This document shows positions 1 through 8,645 of a stretch of 64,000 nt of DNA, in pieces (position 1 is the first letter of the stretch; every line of letters starts with the position of its first letter). The translations under genes and the position numbers were made by a program. The stretch is from HRBIN30 sp964534275. GTDB taxonomy: Bacteria > Desulfobacterota > Binatia > HRBIN30. The stretch covers positions 65,798 through 129,797 of the forward strand of contig CAZHQG010000008.1 of the NCBI GenBank assembly GCA_964534275.1. The letters run 5' to 3'. Below the pieces are notes generated by a model, which searched no databases, was not told where the DNA came from, and saw only the letters and a program-made list of their open reading frames with translations.

Positions 1-135
1 CAAAAACTTGGTGGTTTCCATCTTGCCCCTATCCAAAGCGAACCTTCGCCCGCCTGACAACTCTCAGCGCGTAAACGCGTGCTACTCGTTCCGACTTTCG
101 CATCGCTCGTTCAGTAGGTCTCCATCCCGCTTGCG

Positions 136-852
136 CTACGGGTGCTGCAGGCTTCTGCTGGTTCCGACCTGCACTTGCCAGCTCGCTCGCGCAAAGCCGT
201 CGCCGCCGTTGGTTCCGTTACAGTTAGCGCCCACCACGGCGGCAAAGAACTCTACAACTTGAGGCTGGCTTGGCGCTTGCCACAAAAACGTCCACGCGAA
301 TTTGCTCTCCCGGAAAAAGATTCTCTCTGCGACCGCAAGCAAATCGCCAGGATCCGTTCTTCGGTCACCATTGGCGTCGCCCACCGAGCAAAACGCTTCG
401 CCTGGCTGCATGCCCACCTCGTCCATCACCCGAACCACGTCGGCAGCAGTCACGCGCCCGTCCGCGTTCGTATCCGCGCTTCGCTGCGGTGCGAAGTGCG
501 TGAGCTCGCCATCCTCTTCGTAAAGCCCGGCTCCTGGCGACAACTGCCCGCGACGAACACCGACATTCACCCCAGCACCGACTTGCCCGGCTCCACCCGG
601 TTCGACCCGGATTCGCCACGACACGAGCGCTCCCGGAGACACGGAGGCTGGTCCTTCGACCGAGACAATCGGGGCAGCGGCATCCCCATGACAGCGATCC
701 ACACAGCTCAGCCCTTGAAGCCCCGAAAAGCCCGTAATCCCGTCTCTGTACGCGAAGCTTGCCTCTGCCCACCAGAAAAACGCGATGGCCATGCCGCCAA
801 GGGCGACAATGCTCCAGGGCGAGCGGGCCGCACTGGATTTCCTCTGCGCCAT
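136..852 (-). CDS. Exported reeler-like (choice-of-anchor V) protein with an EF-hand pair
   Basis: 238 aa. The ATG at 852 is preferred over an upstream in-frame TTG because GTAAAGGTGCTGGGGGTG lies just before it and it starts 14 bases after the preceding lipoprotein gene ends. A hydrophobic segment (about residues 12-30) is followed by a Cys/His motif SCVDRCHG, then a beta-rich domain (about 40-210) resembling choice-of-anchor-V/reeler domains of exported proteins. Two Asp/Asn-rich calcium-loop repeats are inserted, DTNADGRVTAADVVRVMDE and GDANGDRRTDPGDLLAVAE, like dockerin type I repeats. It probably acts outside the cytoplasmic membrane and may bind calcium; no ligand or enzyme activity is visible. 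The Cys spacing (C-x3-CH) is one residue longer than a heme c site, so heme attachment is doubtful. Likely co-transcribed with the propeller lipoprotein. Confidence 0.6.
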   Translation of the reverse strand: MAQRKSSAARSPWSIVALGGMAIAFFWWAEASFAYRDGITGFSGLQGLSCVDRCHGDAAAPIVSVEGPASVSPGALVSWRIRVEPGGAGQVGAGVNVGVRRGQLSPGAGLYEEDGELTHFAPQRSADTNADGRVTAADVVRVMDEVGMQPGEAFCSVGDANGDRRTDPGDLLAVAERIFFRESKFAWTFLWQAPSQPQVVEFFAAVVGANCNGTNGGDGFARASWQVQVGTSRSLQHP

Positions 853-866
853 CACCCCCAGCACCT

Positions 867-2669
867 TTACGACTGCACGCACGCTCCTGCGCGGCAACGG
901 CCTGGTCCGGTGTTCGGGTCGGGGCAGAGAAGCTCGTCAGGAGCGGGCTCCGAGCGGCACCCCTCCGCAGTGTGGTAGTCGTACGTACAGGCGTCGCCGT
1001 CGTCACATAGCGACTCAGGGCAATCGCCGCTTTCCGGCAGACAGTAAGCGCTGATATCGCTTGGCGAGAGAGAACTCCGGTACGCGTCAGACTCGGGGGG
1101 AAGACCACGGTCACCGATTCCGGCCCCAAAAAAGATCTCTCCGTCCAAAATGGTTACGGCCGAGGCCACAGGCGCTAGTGGGGGGAAGTTGCGGAGAACC
1201 TCTCCTGTGAGCGCATCTCGCGCGTACACACCGGAGAACAAACTTCCGCCGAACGCTATCTCCCGCGTGGCCGTAGTCGCCGCATAACTCGGCGGTGCCG
1301 AGCGGTCGCCCCAAAGCACCGAGCCGTCGTTCGCCGCCAAGCCCCACGCGGCTGGGCGCTGCGGGCGATTGAACGACTCGCCAATCGCAGTGGAAAAGAA
1401 AATCCGCCCGTCGCCCGCGGCAGCGCTACCAATGATTCCGCCAATTGCCCCACCCGGTACCACCTGCCTTACCCAGTACGGCTCCACGCGGCCCGTAAGT
1501 TGGTTACGCCCCTGGCGATCGAGCACGTAGTAGGTGCCGTCCTTCCCGCCCACGCCAACGACCGCACGCCGCTGCCCGCCGAATTCGATTTCGAACAGAT
1601 TCGCCACGGCACCAAACGACAAGTCACCGTTGTCTACCTCGCGAGGCCGCCAGCGCCACACCGGAGCGCCGTCGAAACTCAGGGCAAAGATGGCTTCATC
1701 GAACGGCGGCATCGGTGGCGGGGGTTCCGGCGTGTTCGGGTCGTCGTCGGTGTCGCAGTTACTCGAAGCCGTAAACAACAATCGCCGCTGGCGGTCGACT
1801 GCAAACGAGGACCACACGTTGCCGCAGGCGGTCCACGTTCGGTCGAAGTTGCAGCCGGGTCGAGTGGCGAAAAAGTCTGGTGGCAACCCCAACTCCTCGG
1901 CCGTGTGGAAGCCGTCGAAGCGGGTCACTCGGTCGTTGGGAAAGGGCTTGCAAGTCTGCCCGGTCACCACGTCGAAGTACCACACGAGGTATCCGTGCGT
2001 CGCATCCACTGCGAACACGCCCCCTTTGCCCGGAGGACGATCGTTCACGTCCATCCCGAACACAACCAAATTTTCCACCACCGCGGGCGACGACTCCACC
2101 TGGTTTCGCTCTTGTCGGGGTGTACACGTCGTGCACCCGGTGCCCGCGTCGAACATCCAACGCAACTCTCCGGTGGCCGCGGCCAAGCAGTACATGGTCA
2201 TCCCACCTCCTACGTACACACGCTCCTCGCCGGCCACCCGTGCCACGGTCGGCGACGATGCCTGCGGGTACGAGGCGCCCGGGTGCGGCTTCATGCGGAA
2301 CGACCACAACCGCGACCCGTTCCTTGCCCGCAGCGCGTAGAGATGACCGTCCCACGACGGTACGAAGACCACCTTGATTCTCCCTTCTCCGGGTACGTTC
2401 ACCCAGGCCACAGAGGGAGACGCGGTCACCACTGCACCCGTGCGGTAACGCCACTTGAGTCGCATTTGCCCCACGCTCGCTCGCGTGATCCGCGACTCCG
2501 CCGGGTTGTAAAACGTCCGCTCCAAATTGGCGCCATACATGGGCCAACCTTCCAACAGTTCTGCCCCGGAATGCACTTCGCCCGGATCGAGAGGTTCGTC
2601 GTCACTGCCGCAACTACAGAGTGCAAGGGCTAACGCGGACACGGCAAACTTTTGCAGCCAGACTCGCAT
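867..2669 (-). CDS. PQQ-type beta-propeller lipoprotein
   Basis: 600 aa starting at the ATG at 2669; a GTG four codons upstream is the alternative. The N-terminus ends in a lipobox (ALALCSCGSDDE), so a lipid-anchored envelope protein is expected. The body (about 60-540) carries repeated propeller blades of the PQQ/BamB-like type, each with a Trp-containing strand such as SWDGHLYALRARNGSRLWSF and TGELRWMFDAGTG. The last 60 residues are Cys-rich (CDDGDACTYDYHTAEGC), a tail seen in exported proteins of myxobacteria and related lineages. It could be a quinoprotein dehydrogenase-like enzyme or a scaffold; I cannot see a decisive set of PQQ and calcium ligands, so enzymatic function is unproven. 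It lies 87 bases after coxC on the same strand and may be read through from the oxidase operon. Confidence 0.7.
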   Translation of the reverse strand: MRVWLQKFAVSALALALCSCGSDDEPLDPGEVHSGAELLEGWPMYGANLERTFYNPAESRITRASVGQMRLKWRYRTGAVVTASPSVAWVNVPGEGRIKVVFVPSWDGHLYALRARNGSRLWSFRMKPHPGASYPQASSPTVARVAGEERVYVGGGMTMYCLAAATGELRWMFDAGTGCTTCTPRQERNQVESSPAVVENLVVFGMDVNDRPPGKGGVFAVDATHGYLVWYFDVVTGQTCKPFPNDRVTRFDGFHTAEELGLPPDFFATRPGCNFDRTWTACGNVWSSFAVDRQRRLLFTASSNCDTDDDPNTPEPPPPMPPFDEAIFALSFDGAPVWRWRPREVDNGDLSFGAVANLFEIEFGGQRRAVVGVGGKDGTYYVLDRQGRNQLTGRVEPYWVRQVVPGGAIGGIIGSAAAGDGRIFFSTAIGESFNRPQRPAAWGLAANDGSVLWGDRSAPPSYAATTATREIAFGGSLFSGVYARDALTGEVLRNFPPLAPVASAVTILDGEIFFGAGIGDRGLPPESDAYRSSLSPSDISAYCLPESGDCPESLCDDGDACTYDYHTAEGCRSEPAPDELLCPDPNTGPGRCRAGACVQS

Positions 2670-2756
2670 CGTTGCGCGCACGCAGCGCCGCTACTCCAAG
2701 GCTGCAAATTAGTCAACGTTGCTTTTGGCGCTGCCGCAAATGCAAGCCGTAAGTGG

Positions 2757-3329
2757 TCAGCCGAGGTAAAAAAGCCACAAGAGGCTTAACCATACGGCAT
2801 CGACGAAGTACCAATACAGTCGCGTGCCCCGAAGCCACACTTGCCCCGCTGGCCAAGCTGGTCGGCGCCAGATCCGCCAAGTAAGCCACCCGCACACAAT
2901 CACCCCAGCAGCGACATGTACAGCGTGGAGACCGGTCAGCAAAAAGTACGATGCCCAGAACACGGACACCTCTGGCCGGAACCCTTCCGTCCAGTGGCCA
3001 TGAAAATCCAGTGTTTTCAGGGCGAGAAACCCGAGCCCTGCAGCCAGACTTGCCACCGGCCAAGGCACGGACCCATCTCCATCCCTGGTCGAACCCTTCC
3101 GCAGAAATCCGGCCGCGGCAACCAGCAACGCGGTAGCAACGATCGCCGTGCCCGACGACAAATGCGCCGCCGCGTTGCTCCAATCGTCGCTTCCTGCGCG
3201 CAGGTACACAACGGCGAGGCATAAGCCCCCGAACAGCGCCGCTTCGGAAGCGAGAAACCAGTACAACCCGGCAATTCCGAGTTGCCTGCTCGCGAGCGAC
3301 AACAATCGGTTCTGTGCGTCGTGGTTCAT
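2757..3329 (-). CDS. coxC: Cytochrome c oxidase subunit III
   Basis: 190 aa, a compact five-helix form of the heme-copper oxidase subunit III family. Its ATG overlaps the coxA stop as ATGA, indicating translational coupling. Family features include the N-terminal WFLASEAALFGGL helix with the conserved Glu, the HGHWTEGF loop and the C-terminal helix with HAVHVAAGV and YWYFVDAVWL. It is membrane-embedded, stabilises subunit I and contributes to proton uptake. It is last in the coxB-coxA-coxC operon; no subunit IV or assembly factor is next to it, so heme insertion and CuA loading proteins must be encoded elsewhere. Confidence 0.9.
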   Translation of the reverse strand: MNHDAQNRLLSLASRQLGIAGLYWFLASEAALFGGLCLAVVYLRAGSDDWSNAAAHLSSGTAIVATALLVAAAGFLRKGSTRDGDGSVPWPVASLAAGLGFLALKTLDFHGHWTEGFRPEVSVFWASYFLLTGLHAVHVAAGVIVCGWLTWRIWRRPAWPAGQVWLRGTRLYWYFVDAVWLSLLWLFYLG

Positions 3330-4987
3330 CGCGGTGCGTTGCCTTCGACCCACTGAGGCAACGGTTGTACGCCGCTCGCTGTCTGTTCGTAACCGTAGGG
3401 CGCACGAGTGACTTGCACGACGCACGGGAAATTCTCCGCCGGCGGTGGCGAAGAGGTGGCCCACTCGAGAGTGGTGCCGCCCCACGGATTTCCTTCTGCA
3501 CGCTGACCCTTCCAAAGCGTGCGCACAACGTTCCACACAACGACCATCTGACTCGCGAGAAGCACGATTGCCGCCACCGTCGCGATCCGATGAATCGGCA
3601 ACAACGGCTGCAAGAACTCGTACTGGGTTGGATCGTACACGCGGCGCATGTGACCGCGCGTCCCTAAGAAAAACAACGGGAGAAACACGGCGTGAAACGA
3701 GAGCCACGTAAGCCAAAAATGCAAGCGGCCAAGGGACTCGTCGAGCATCCGGCCGAGCATTTTGGGGAACCAGTAGTAAAACCCTGCGAACCCGCCCAAC
3801 ACCACCGACGGAAACAACGTGTAGTGGAAATGAGCGACCACGAAGTAGGTGTCGTGAAGGTACATGTCGACAGCGGGAGAACCCAAGAAAATGCCGGTCA
3901 CTCCGCCTACGAGAAACGTCGCCAGCATTCCGAGCGCAAAGAGCATGGCGGTGCTTCGCTCCAATGCGGCGCCTCGCAACGTGGCGATCAGCGCGAACAC
4001 CACCATGGCAAACGGCACCGAAATGATGATCGTGGTGATGCTGAACGGAAGCGCCAAACGCACGCTCATGCCGCTGACGAACATGTGGTGGGCCCAGACC
4101 AAAAAGCTGAGCCCAGCGCTGGCCCACAGCGCCCCGAGCACCCAACGGTATCCGGCCACGGGCCGGCGGCAAAACGTGGCAAACACTTCGAACAAAATCC
4201 CAAGGGCCGGCAACAGGATCACGTAAACTTCAGGGTGGCCAAAGAACCAGAACAGGTGCTGCCACAAAAGCGGCGCTCCTCCGCGCTCCACAACAAAGAA
4301 CCCCGTGCCCAAATGGCGATCGCCGAGCAGCATCAAGATGGCTCCCATCAACGGGCCCGCGGAGAACACGAACAACACCGCAGCAACGACCTGAGTCCAC
4401 ACGAACAACGGCAACCGCGAGAGCGCCAACCCCGGAGCTCGCATGTTCAACGCAGTGGTGAGTACGTTAATGCCACTGAGCAACACCGACACAAAGTCGA
4501 GGAACACAGCCACGAGCCACAAGTCGAACCCGATGCCGACACCCGTGTACATCGGGTCGATCGACAGCGGCGCGTAATTGGTCCACCCTGCGGCAGCCGG
4601 CCCCTCTTCGACAAACAGCGAGGCAACCAACACCACACTGGCAACGAACAAGATCCACACCGAGGCGCGATTGAGCCGTGGGAACGCCATGTCGTGGGCG
4701 CCGACCATCAGGGGAATCAAGAAATTGCCAAACGCCCCCAGCAAAATGGGCATCGCAACGAAAAACATCATGATGGTGCCATGGAGCGTGAGCCATGCGT
4801 TGTACGGACCCGGGTCCACCAATCCGTACAGCGGTGCCGCTACGTTCGGGAACGCGAGCTGCCAGCGCATGATATACGCGGCAAACGCTCCAATCGCGGC
4901 CATGGCTACACCGATGGCCAGATACTGCTTGCCGATTACCTTGTGGTCCAGAGAAAAAACCCACTCGCGGAGGAACGCTCTCGTCAT
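3326..4987 (-). CDS. coxA: Cytochrome c oxidase subunit I
   Basis: 553 aa, catalytic subunit of an aa3-type oxidase that reduces O2 to water and pumps protons. The ATG at 4987 begins MTRAFLREWVFSLDHKVIG, the usual N-terminus; longer in-frame starts would run back into coxB. Visible active-site residues: the low-spin heme His in WLTLHGTIMMFF, the CuB His and cross-linked Tyr in FFGHPEVYV, the two CuB His in WAHHMFVSG, and the heme a3/a His pair in VVAHFHYTL. The Glu of GHPEV and the Asn residues around GAFGNFLIPL point to an A1-type proton channel. It follows coxB by 67 bases and overlaps coxC. Confidence 0.95.
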   Translation of the reverse strand: MTRAFLREWVFSLDHKVIGKQYLAIGVAMAAIGAFAAYIMRWQLAFPNVAAPLYGLVDPGPYNAWLTLHGTIMMFFVAMPILLGAFGNFLIPLMVGAHDMAFPRLNRASVWILFVASVVLVASLFVEEGPAAAGWTNYAPLSIDPMYTGVGIGFDLWLVAVFLDFVSVLLSGINVLTTALNMRAPGLALSRLPLFVWTQVVAAVLFVFSAGPLMGAILMLLGDRHLGTGFFVVERGGAPLLWQHLFWFFGHPEVYVILLPALGILFEVFATFCRRPVAGYRWVLGALWASAGLSFLVWAHHMFVSGMSVRLALPFSITTIIISVPFAMVVFALIATLRGAALERSTAMLFALGMLATFLVGGVTGIFLGSPAVDMYLHDTYFVVAHFHYTLFPSVVLGGFAGFYYWFPKMLGRMLDESLGRLHFWLTWLSFHAVFLPLFFLGTRGHMRRVYDPTQYEFLQPLLPIHRIATVAAIVLLASQMVVVWNVVRTLWKGQRAEGNPWGGTTLEWATSSPPPAENFPCVVQVTRAPYGYEQTASGVQPLPQWVEGNAPR

Positions 4988-5054
4988 CGGTCCCTCGACA
5001 AATCCCCCAGCATTGCGCCGACACAACTGGTCGCCTGTATCCTGCGCCTCCAAT

Positions 5055-5774
5055 TCATCGCGCAACCGCTCCCTGCACAACGAGCTTGCTTCCCCCAGCC
5101 ACAGAGAGCCACTCTCGGTAATCGCTTGCGGCGTGAACCACGAGACGGCCACCCATCCGGTAGTGACCAAAACCGCAAAGCTCCGCGCACGCAATGGGAA
5201 ACGTTCCGACCTCTGTCGGCACGAACCAACGGCGCACCTCCGTTCCTGGAAGCACGTCTTGCTTCAGCCGGACCGTTGGCAGGAAAAAACTGTGCACGAC
5301 ATCGCGCGAGCGCAGCCGAACCTCCACGGCTTGGCCGACCGGGACGTGCAGTTCGTTTTGCAGTTCGATGTCGTCCGCCGTGCCTAGCTCGCCATCCGGG
5401 CCCGGGTGCAGCACGGTCCACGCAAACTGTCGCGCTTCCACACGGATGGCCAAGGCATTCGGCGGCGCGGCAGACACCAGCTGCTCCCACAATCGCTGCC
5501 CCCGTACTTCGATCGCTAAGTCCGATAGAAACACGCCGACCGCCGCCACCACGATCCATCGAATCTCCCGTGCCTCGGCCGCAAACGGGACTCGACCCCG
5601 CCCCCGGCCGTTTGCCTTCCACAACAACCACCCCAACACCGCCAGAGTTGCTGCCAACCACAGTCCGACAACCAAGGCAATCATCAGGAACAGCGCATCG
5701 ATCTCGGCGGCGAAAGTGGACGTTGCCGGTGGCCAAAGCCACCGCGGGATCGAGGAAAGCCAGAGTAGAACCAT
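5055..5774 (-). CDS. coxB: Cytochrome c oxidase subunit II (CuA subunit)
   Basis: 239 aa. Two transmembrane helices (about residues 25-50 and 70-90) are followed by a periplasmic cupredoxin domain. The CuA ligands are complete: the upstream His in DVVHSFFLP and the cluster CAELCGFGHYRM. This subunit takes electrons from a c-type cytochrome and passes them to subunit I. There is no fused C-terminal heme c domain, so it is not a caa3 enzyme; the donor must be a separate cytochrome. First gene of the coxBAC operon, divergent from the universal stress gene across a 91-base gap that must hold both promoters. Confidence 0.93.
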   Translation of the reverse strand: MVLLWLSSIPRWLWPPATSTFAAEIDALFLMIALVVGLWLAATLAVLGWLLWKANGRGRGRVPFAAEAREIRWIVVAAVGVFLSDLAIEVRGQRLWEQLVSAAPPNALAIRVEARQFAWTVLHPGPDGELGTADDIELQNELHVPVGQAVEVRLRSRDVVHSFFLPTVRLKQDVLPGTEVRRWFVPTEVGTFPIACAELCGFGHYRMGGRLVVHAASDYREWLSVAGGSKLVVQGAVAR

Positions 5775-5865
5775 CGGGATGCCTCACCCTGCCAAACCGC
5801 GCCTCGAACCGCAATGCGTTGGAAGCCGCTTGCAGTGGACCCGGCTTCCGGGTAACCGAACGAGG

Positions 5866-6321
5866 GTGAGCGACGCAGGCAAGTTCGACCGGATTTTGCT
5901 TCCCGTGGACTTTTCCTCGCAATGCGACATTGCCGCGCGGCACGCAGCGTGGTTCGCCACGGTAGGCGGTGGCACCGTGCATTTGGTGCACGTGATCGTG
6001 AATCCCTTGGACGACGTGTACCAAACCCACACGCTGCCGCCACTCAAGGTCGTCGATGCCGCCGAAGAAACCGCGCGCCTCCTCCTTCGTCAGGTGGCCG
6101 ACCGTTGCTTTCCTGCCACTGTGCCGCGCGTTCTGCACGTTCGGCACGGCGACCCGTACGAGAAGATTCTCGCGGTCGTGGAAGAGGTGCGGCCGGACTT
6201 GATCGTGCTTTCCACCCGTGGGCGTGGAGGTCTTGCACACCTGGTCATCGGAAGCGTGGCGGAAAAACTGGTCCGGCACGCCCCGTGCCCGGTATTCGTG
6301 GTCCCCCGGCCGCGGAGCTAA
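5866..6321 (+). CDS. Universal stress protein (UspA family)
   Basis: 151 aa from the GTG at 5866, giving the family N-terminus KFDRILLPVDFS. An in-frame ATG at 5779 would add 29 residues that look nothing like the family, so the GTG is preferred although its ribosome site (CGAGG) is weak. The single Usp domain ends with the nucleotide-binding pattern TRGRGGLAHLVIGSVAEKL and PCPVFVVP, so it is probably an ATP-binding type. It faces away from coxBAC, and a strong inverted repeat follows its stop codon. Known members respond to starvation, redox or respiratory stress; the link to the oxidase genes is only positional. Confidence 0.85.
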   Translation: MSDAGKFDRILLPVDFSSQCDIAARHAAWFATVGGGTVHLVHVIVNPLDDVYQTHTLPPLKVVDAAEETARLLLRQVADRCFPATVPRVLHVRHGDPYEKILAVVEEVRPDLIVLSTRGRGGLAHLVIGSVAEKLVRHAPCPVFVVPRPRS

Positions 6322-6405
6322 CGTGCCGCCCTACTTCCAGCCACGCGGCTGGCAAGTCGGACAGACCGGTCGCGTGGCCTGAACCCGGGGAACGGAAACA
6401 GCGGT

Positions 6406-6441
6406 AGGCGGGCACCAGGTGCGAACACTTGGTGCCCGCCT
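6406..6441. terminator. Bidirectional hairpin terminator
   Basis: A perfect 12-base inverted repeat (AGGCGGGCACCA at 6406-6417 and its complement at 6430-6441) with a 12-base loop sits between the convergent universal stress gene and the Thr-Pro repeat protein gene. There is no long T tract, but the stem is strong and the position between two converging stop codons fits shared termination. Confidence 0.7.
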
Positions 6442-6446
6442 CGCGT

Positions 6447-8339
6447 TTATCGCGCAAAGCGGCGTCGGTAGCGCAAGATCGCGTACAAGCCCAAGCCGGT
6501 AAGAATCGCAACCAACGCACCGGTTCCAGGCGTCCCCGCAACGGGCACAGGAGCCGAGCAACGCGTGCTCGTCGCGCAGTCCGGGTCTGCACAGTCGACG
6601 AGTTCGTCGGAATCATTGTCGAACCCGTCGCTACAGGCAAAGTCACCCGCCTCGTTCTCAAAGTCCGCCGGTGTGGGGGTCACTGTGGGAGTAATCGTCG
6701 GTGTCCTTGTAAACGTCGGTGTGCGGGTTGGTGTAGAGGTTGGCGTGTCCGTCGGAGTCGGCGTCACTGTCGGCGTGGAAGTTGGCGTGGGGGTCGGGGT
6801 GTCGGTTGGGGTGGCGGTCGGCGTGTGCGTGGGGGTTTGAGTCGGAGTGTTCGTTGGTGTCGACGTCGGGGTGTTTGTCGGCGTCTGCGTTGGCGTGTGC
6901 GTCGGCGTAGAAGTCGGGGTTTCGGTTGGGGTGGATGTCGGCGTGTGCGTGGGGGTTTGAGTCGGGGTGTCCGTCGGGGTGAACGTCGGGGTGTCGGTCG
7001 GGGTTTGAGTCGGAGTGTCTGTCGGGGTCGCCGTCGGCGTGTCGGTCGGGGTTTGCGTCGGGGTGTGCGTGGGCGTGTTCGTCGGTGTCTGAGTCGGGGT
7101 GTCTGTCGGGGTGAACGTCGGGGTGGCGGTCGGCGTCTCGGTCGGTGTGTGCGTGGGTGTGGAAGTCGGAGTGTCCGTCGGTGTAGATGTCGGCGTGTGT
7201 GTGGGGGTTTGAGTCGGAGTGTCTGTCGGGGTCGCCGTCGGAGTGTCGGTCGGGGTTTGCGTCGGCGTGTCCGTGGGCGTGTTCGTCGGTGTCTGAGTCG
7301 GGGTGTCTGTCGGGGTGAACGTCGGAGTGACGGTCGGCGTCTCGGTCGGTGTGTGCGTGGGTGTGGAAGTCGGAGTGTCCGTCGGTGTAGATGTCGGCGT
7401 GTGTGTGGGGGTTTGAGTCGGAGTGTCTGTCGGGGTCGCCGTCGGAGTGTCGGTCGGGGTTTGCGTCGGGGTGTTCGTGGGCGTAAACGTCGGGGTGTCG
7501 GTCGGGGTTTGCGTCGGTGTCTCGGTCGGGGGGATGCCCTCGAAATCGTACACGTCCAGCTCCTGACCTACGGCCTGGATCTCGAACGAGTCCACGTTCC
7601 CATCGAAGCTGTTCCAGCCCGACCCTGCTTTAAAAAGGATCGCTCCCAACAAGCCGCTTGGATGTACCCCGATGTTGGGGAAGCAGCCGATAATCTTCGC
7701 CAAGGTGCACGGAATCGCCTGGGTCGCGAGGCATGCCCCCGGCCCGCTATTCAAGCATGAATTATTGGGCACCGAGCCTCCGCTCGCCCACCACCCATTT
7801 GCGTTTAAGTCCAGAGTATCCCACTGCTGCCAGACTCCGGGCACAACGGGCTGACCCAACCCGGTCGCCGCCAAGTACGGCTCGAACACGAGACGCCCCT
7901 GGAAACTCAGATTTGAATCGGTGATGTCGCTGTCGTATTGAATTTGCAAAGCGGGAAGAAGTCCCAGAGCCGAAGCCGAAGTTTGGTACGTCTGGTACCG
8001 AAGCACCGCCAGGTCCGCCAATCTCAAGGAATTCCATCCCAAGCGACCAAATGCGATACCGTCTCCCGAAGTGTTGACCTGTAACCGAACGCTCCCAAAT
8101 CCCAAAGGCGGCGTCCCGGGCCCCACATTTTGGAAGTTTCCCGCCGCACTACTGCCACTCTCCACCAAAAACCCCCAACCTCCAGGGTTCAGTGGAGAGA
8201 CCACGATGGTCGCCCCGAAGGCACCTTGAGCCCACAGGCATGCTGCCAGGAAAGCAGACACCCTGTACCTGAACGCTGACAGTCCCCGGCCAAACAATCC
8301 CCTTTGGGCACGTCGTCCGTGCTCGCTGCTTGCCGTCAT
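6447..8339 (-). CDS. Exported Thr-Pro-repeat surface protein with C-terminal anchor
   Basis: 630 aa; the ATG at 8339 has GGGGGTGATTC before it. In order: a signal peptide (about 27-42, ending AQGAFGA), a globular domain of unknown fold (about 43-265) with a Cys-containing segment, a linker of about 285 residues made of TPTx tetrapeptides (about 270-556), a Cys/Asp motif (ACSDGFDNDSDELVDCADP) like calcium-binding DNDxDG repeats, and a C-terminal hydrophobic helix followed by RYRRRFAR. The tail resembles sorting signals of the PEP/IPTL-CTERM kind but does not match one exactly (the motif is VPVAGTPGTG). The Thr-rich linker is probably a stalk, possibly O-glycosylated. Convergent with the universal stress gene. 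Confidence 0.75.
   Translation of the reverse strand: MTASSEHGRRAQRGLFGRGLSAFRYRVSAFLAACLWAQGAFGATIVVSPLNPGGWGFLVESGSSAAGNFQNVGPGTPPLGFGSVRLQVNTSGDGIAFGRLGWNSLRLADLAVLRYQTYQTSASALGLLPALQIQYDSDITDSNLSFQGRLVFEPYLAATGLGQPVVPGVWQQWDTLDLNANGWWASGGSVPNNSCLNSGPGACLATQAIPCTLAKIIGCFPNIGVHPSGLLGAILFKAGSGWNSFDGNVDSFEIQAVGQELDVYDFEGIPPTETPTQTPTDTPTFTPTNTPTQTPTDTPTATPTDTPTQTPTHTPTSTPTDTPTSTPTHTPTETPTVTPTFTPTDTPTQTPTNTPTDTPTQTPTDTPTATPTDTPTQTPTHTPTSTPTDTPTSTPTHTPTETPTATPTFTPTDTPTQTPTNTPTHTPTQTPTDTPTATPTDTPTQTPTDTPTFTPTDTPTQTPTHTPTSTPTETPTSTPTHTPTQTPTNTPTSTPTNTPTQTPTHTPTATPTDTPTPTPTSTPTVTPTPTDTPTSTPTRTPTFTRTPTITPTVTPTPADFENEAGDFACSDGFDNDSDELVDCADPDCATSTRCSAPVPVAGTPGTGALVAILTGLGLYAILRYRRRFAR
6670..7540 (-). 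repeat. TPTx-coding minisatellite with a 204-bp higher-order repeat
   Basis: A 12-bp coding repeat (Thr-Pro-Thr-x) fills the linker of the Thr-Pro protein. The fourth residue follows a longer pattern: the series Q D A D Q H S D S H E V/A F D Q N D/H occurs twice back to back, giving a 17-unit (68-aa, 204-bp) period, with a degenerate third copy. At DNA level 7141 to about 7265 is identical to 7345 to about 7469, so the duplication is recent or kept uniform by recombination. Confidence 0.9.
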
Positions 8340-8645
8340 GAATCACCCCCGTTTTGTACCGCGATCAACTTCTATCGGACCTCGCACCGCAAAATTTGAC
8401 AAAAAGCGTGATGCTTTTTTGCCAGACAACTGCGACCGCTGTCAATAGGGAAAACTGCCGATGGCGGAGTCACGACGATCGGACTCACTCGACTGGCTAC
8501 AGCTTTTTCTCCACTTCAAAAGTTTCCGGGTTTCGGATACAGGGGAAGCGCCCTGCTCGAGCGAGCTAGAACGCGAATGCGTGGGGAGCGAGCAGCGGCA
8601 GCCAGTGAGAAAATGCAAAAAACTTGTCAAAGGAGGGCGGCAGAG
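8340..8645. other. Divergent intergenic region
   Basis: 306 bases between the divergent Thr-Pro protein and the beta-barrel gene. It contains the hairpin AAAAAGC-GTGAT-GCTTTTT (8401-8419) preceded by TTGAC at 8396-8400, which could be part of a promoter or an operator. No convincing -10 box and no coding sequence were seen. Confidence 0.4.

Noticed and set aside
39..978. Plus-strand frames opposite the first exported protein
   Set aside because: Antisense to a gene with clear EF-hand repeats and signal sequence; no family match.
3692..5869. 725-codon open frame on the plus strand antisense to coxA/coxB
   Set aside because: Lies opposite well-supported oxidase genes; its translation is Arg/His/Gln-rich low-complexity sequence with no family or ribosome site.
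6429..7760. 443-codon Arg/Gly/Val-rich frame and possible CRISPR-like repeats in the same place
   Set aside because: It is the complement of the Thr-Pro repeat gene. The 12-bp units are contiguous coding repeats without unique spacers, so this is not CRISPR.
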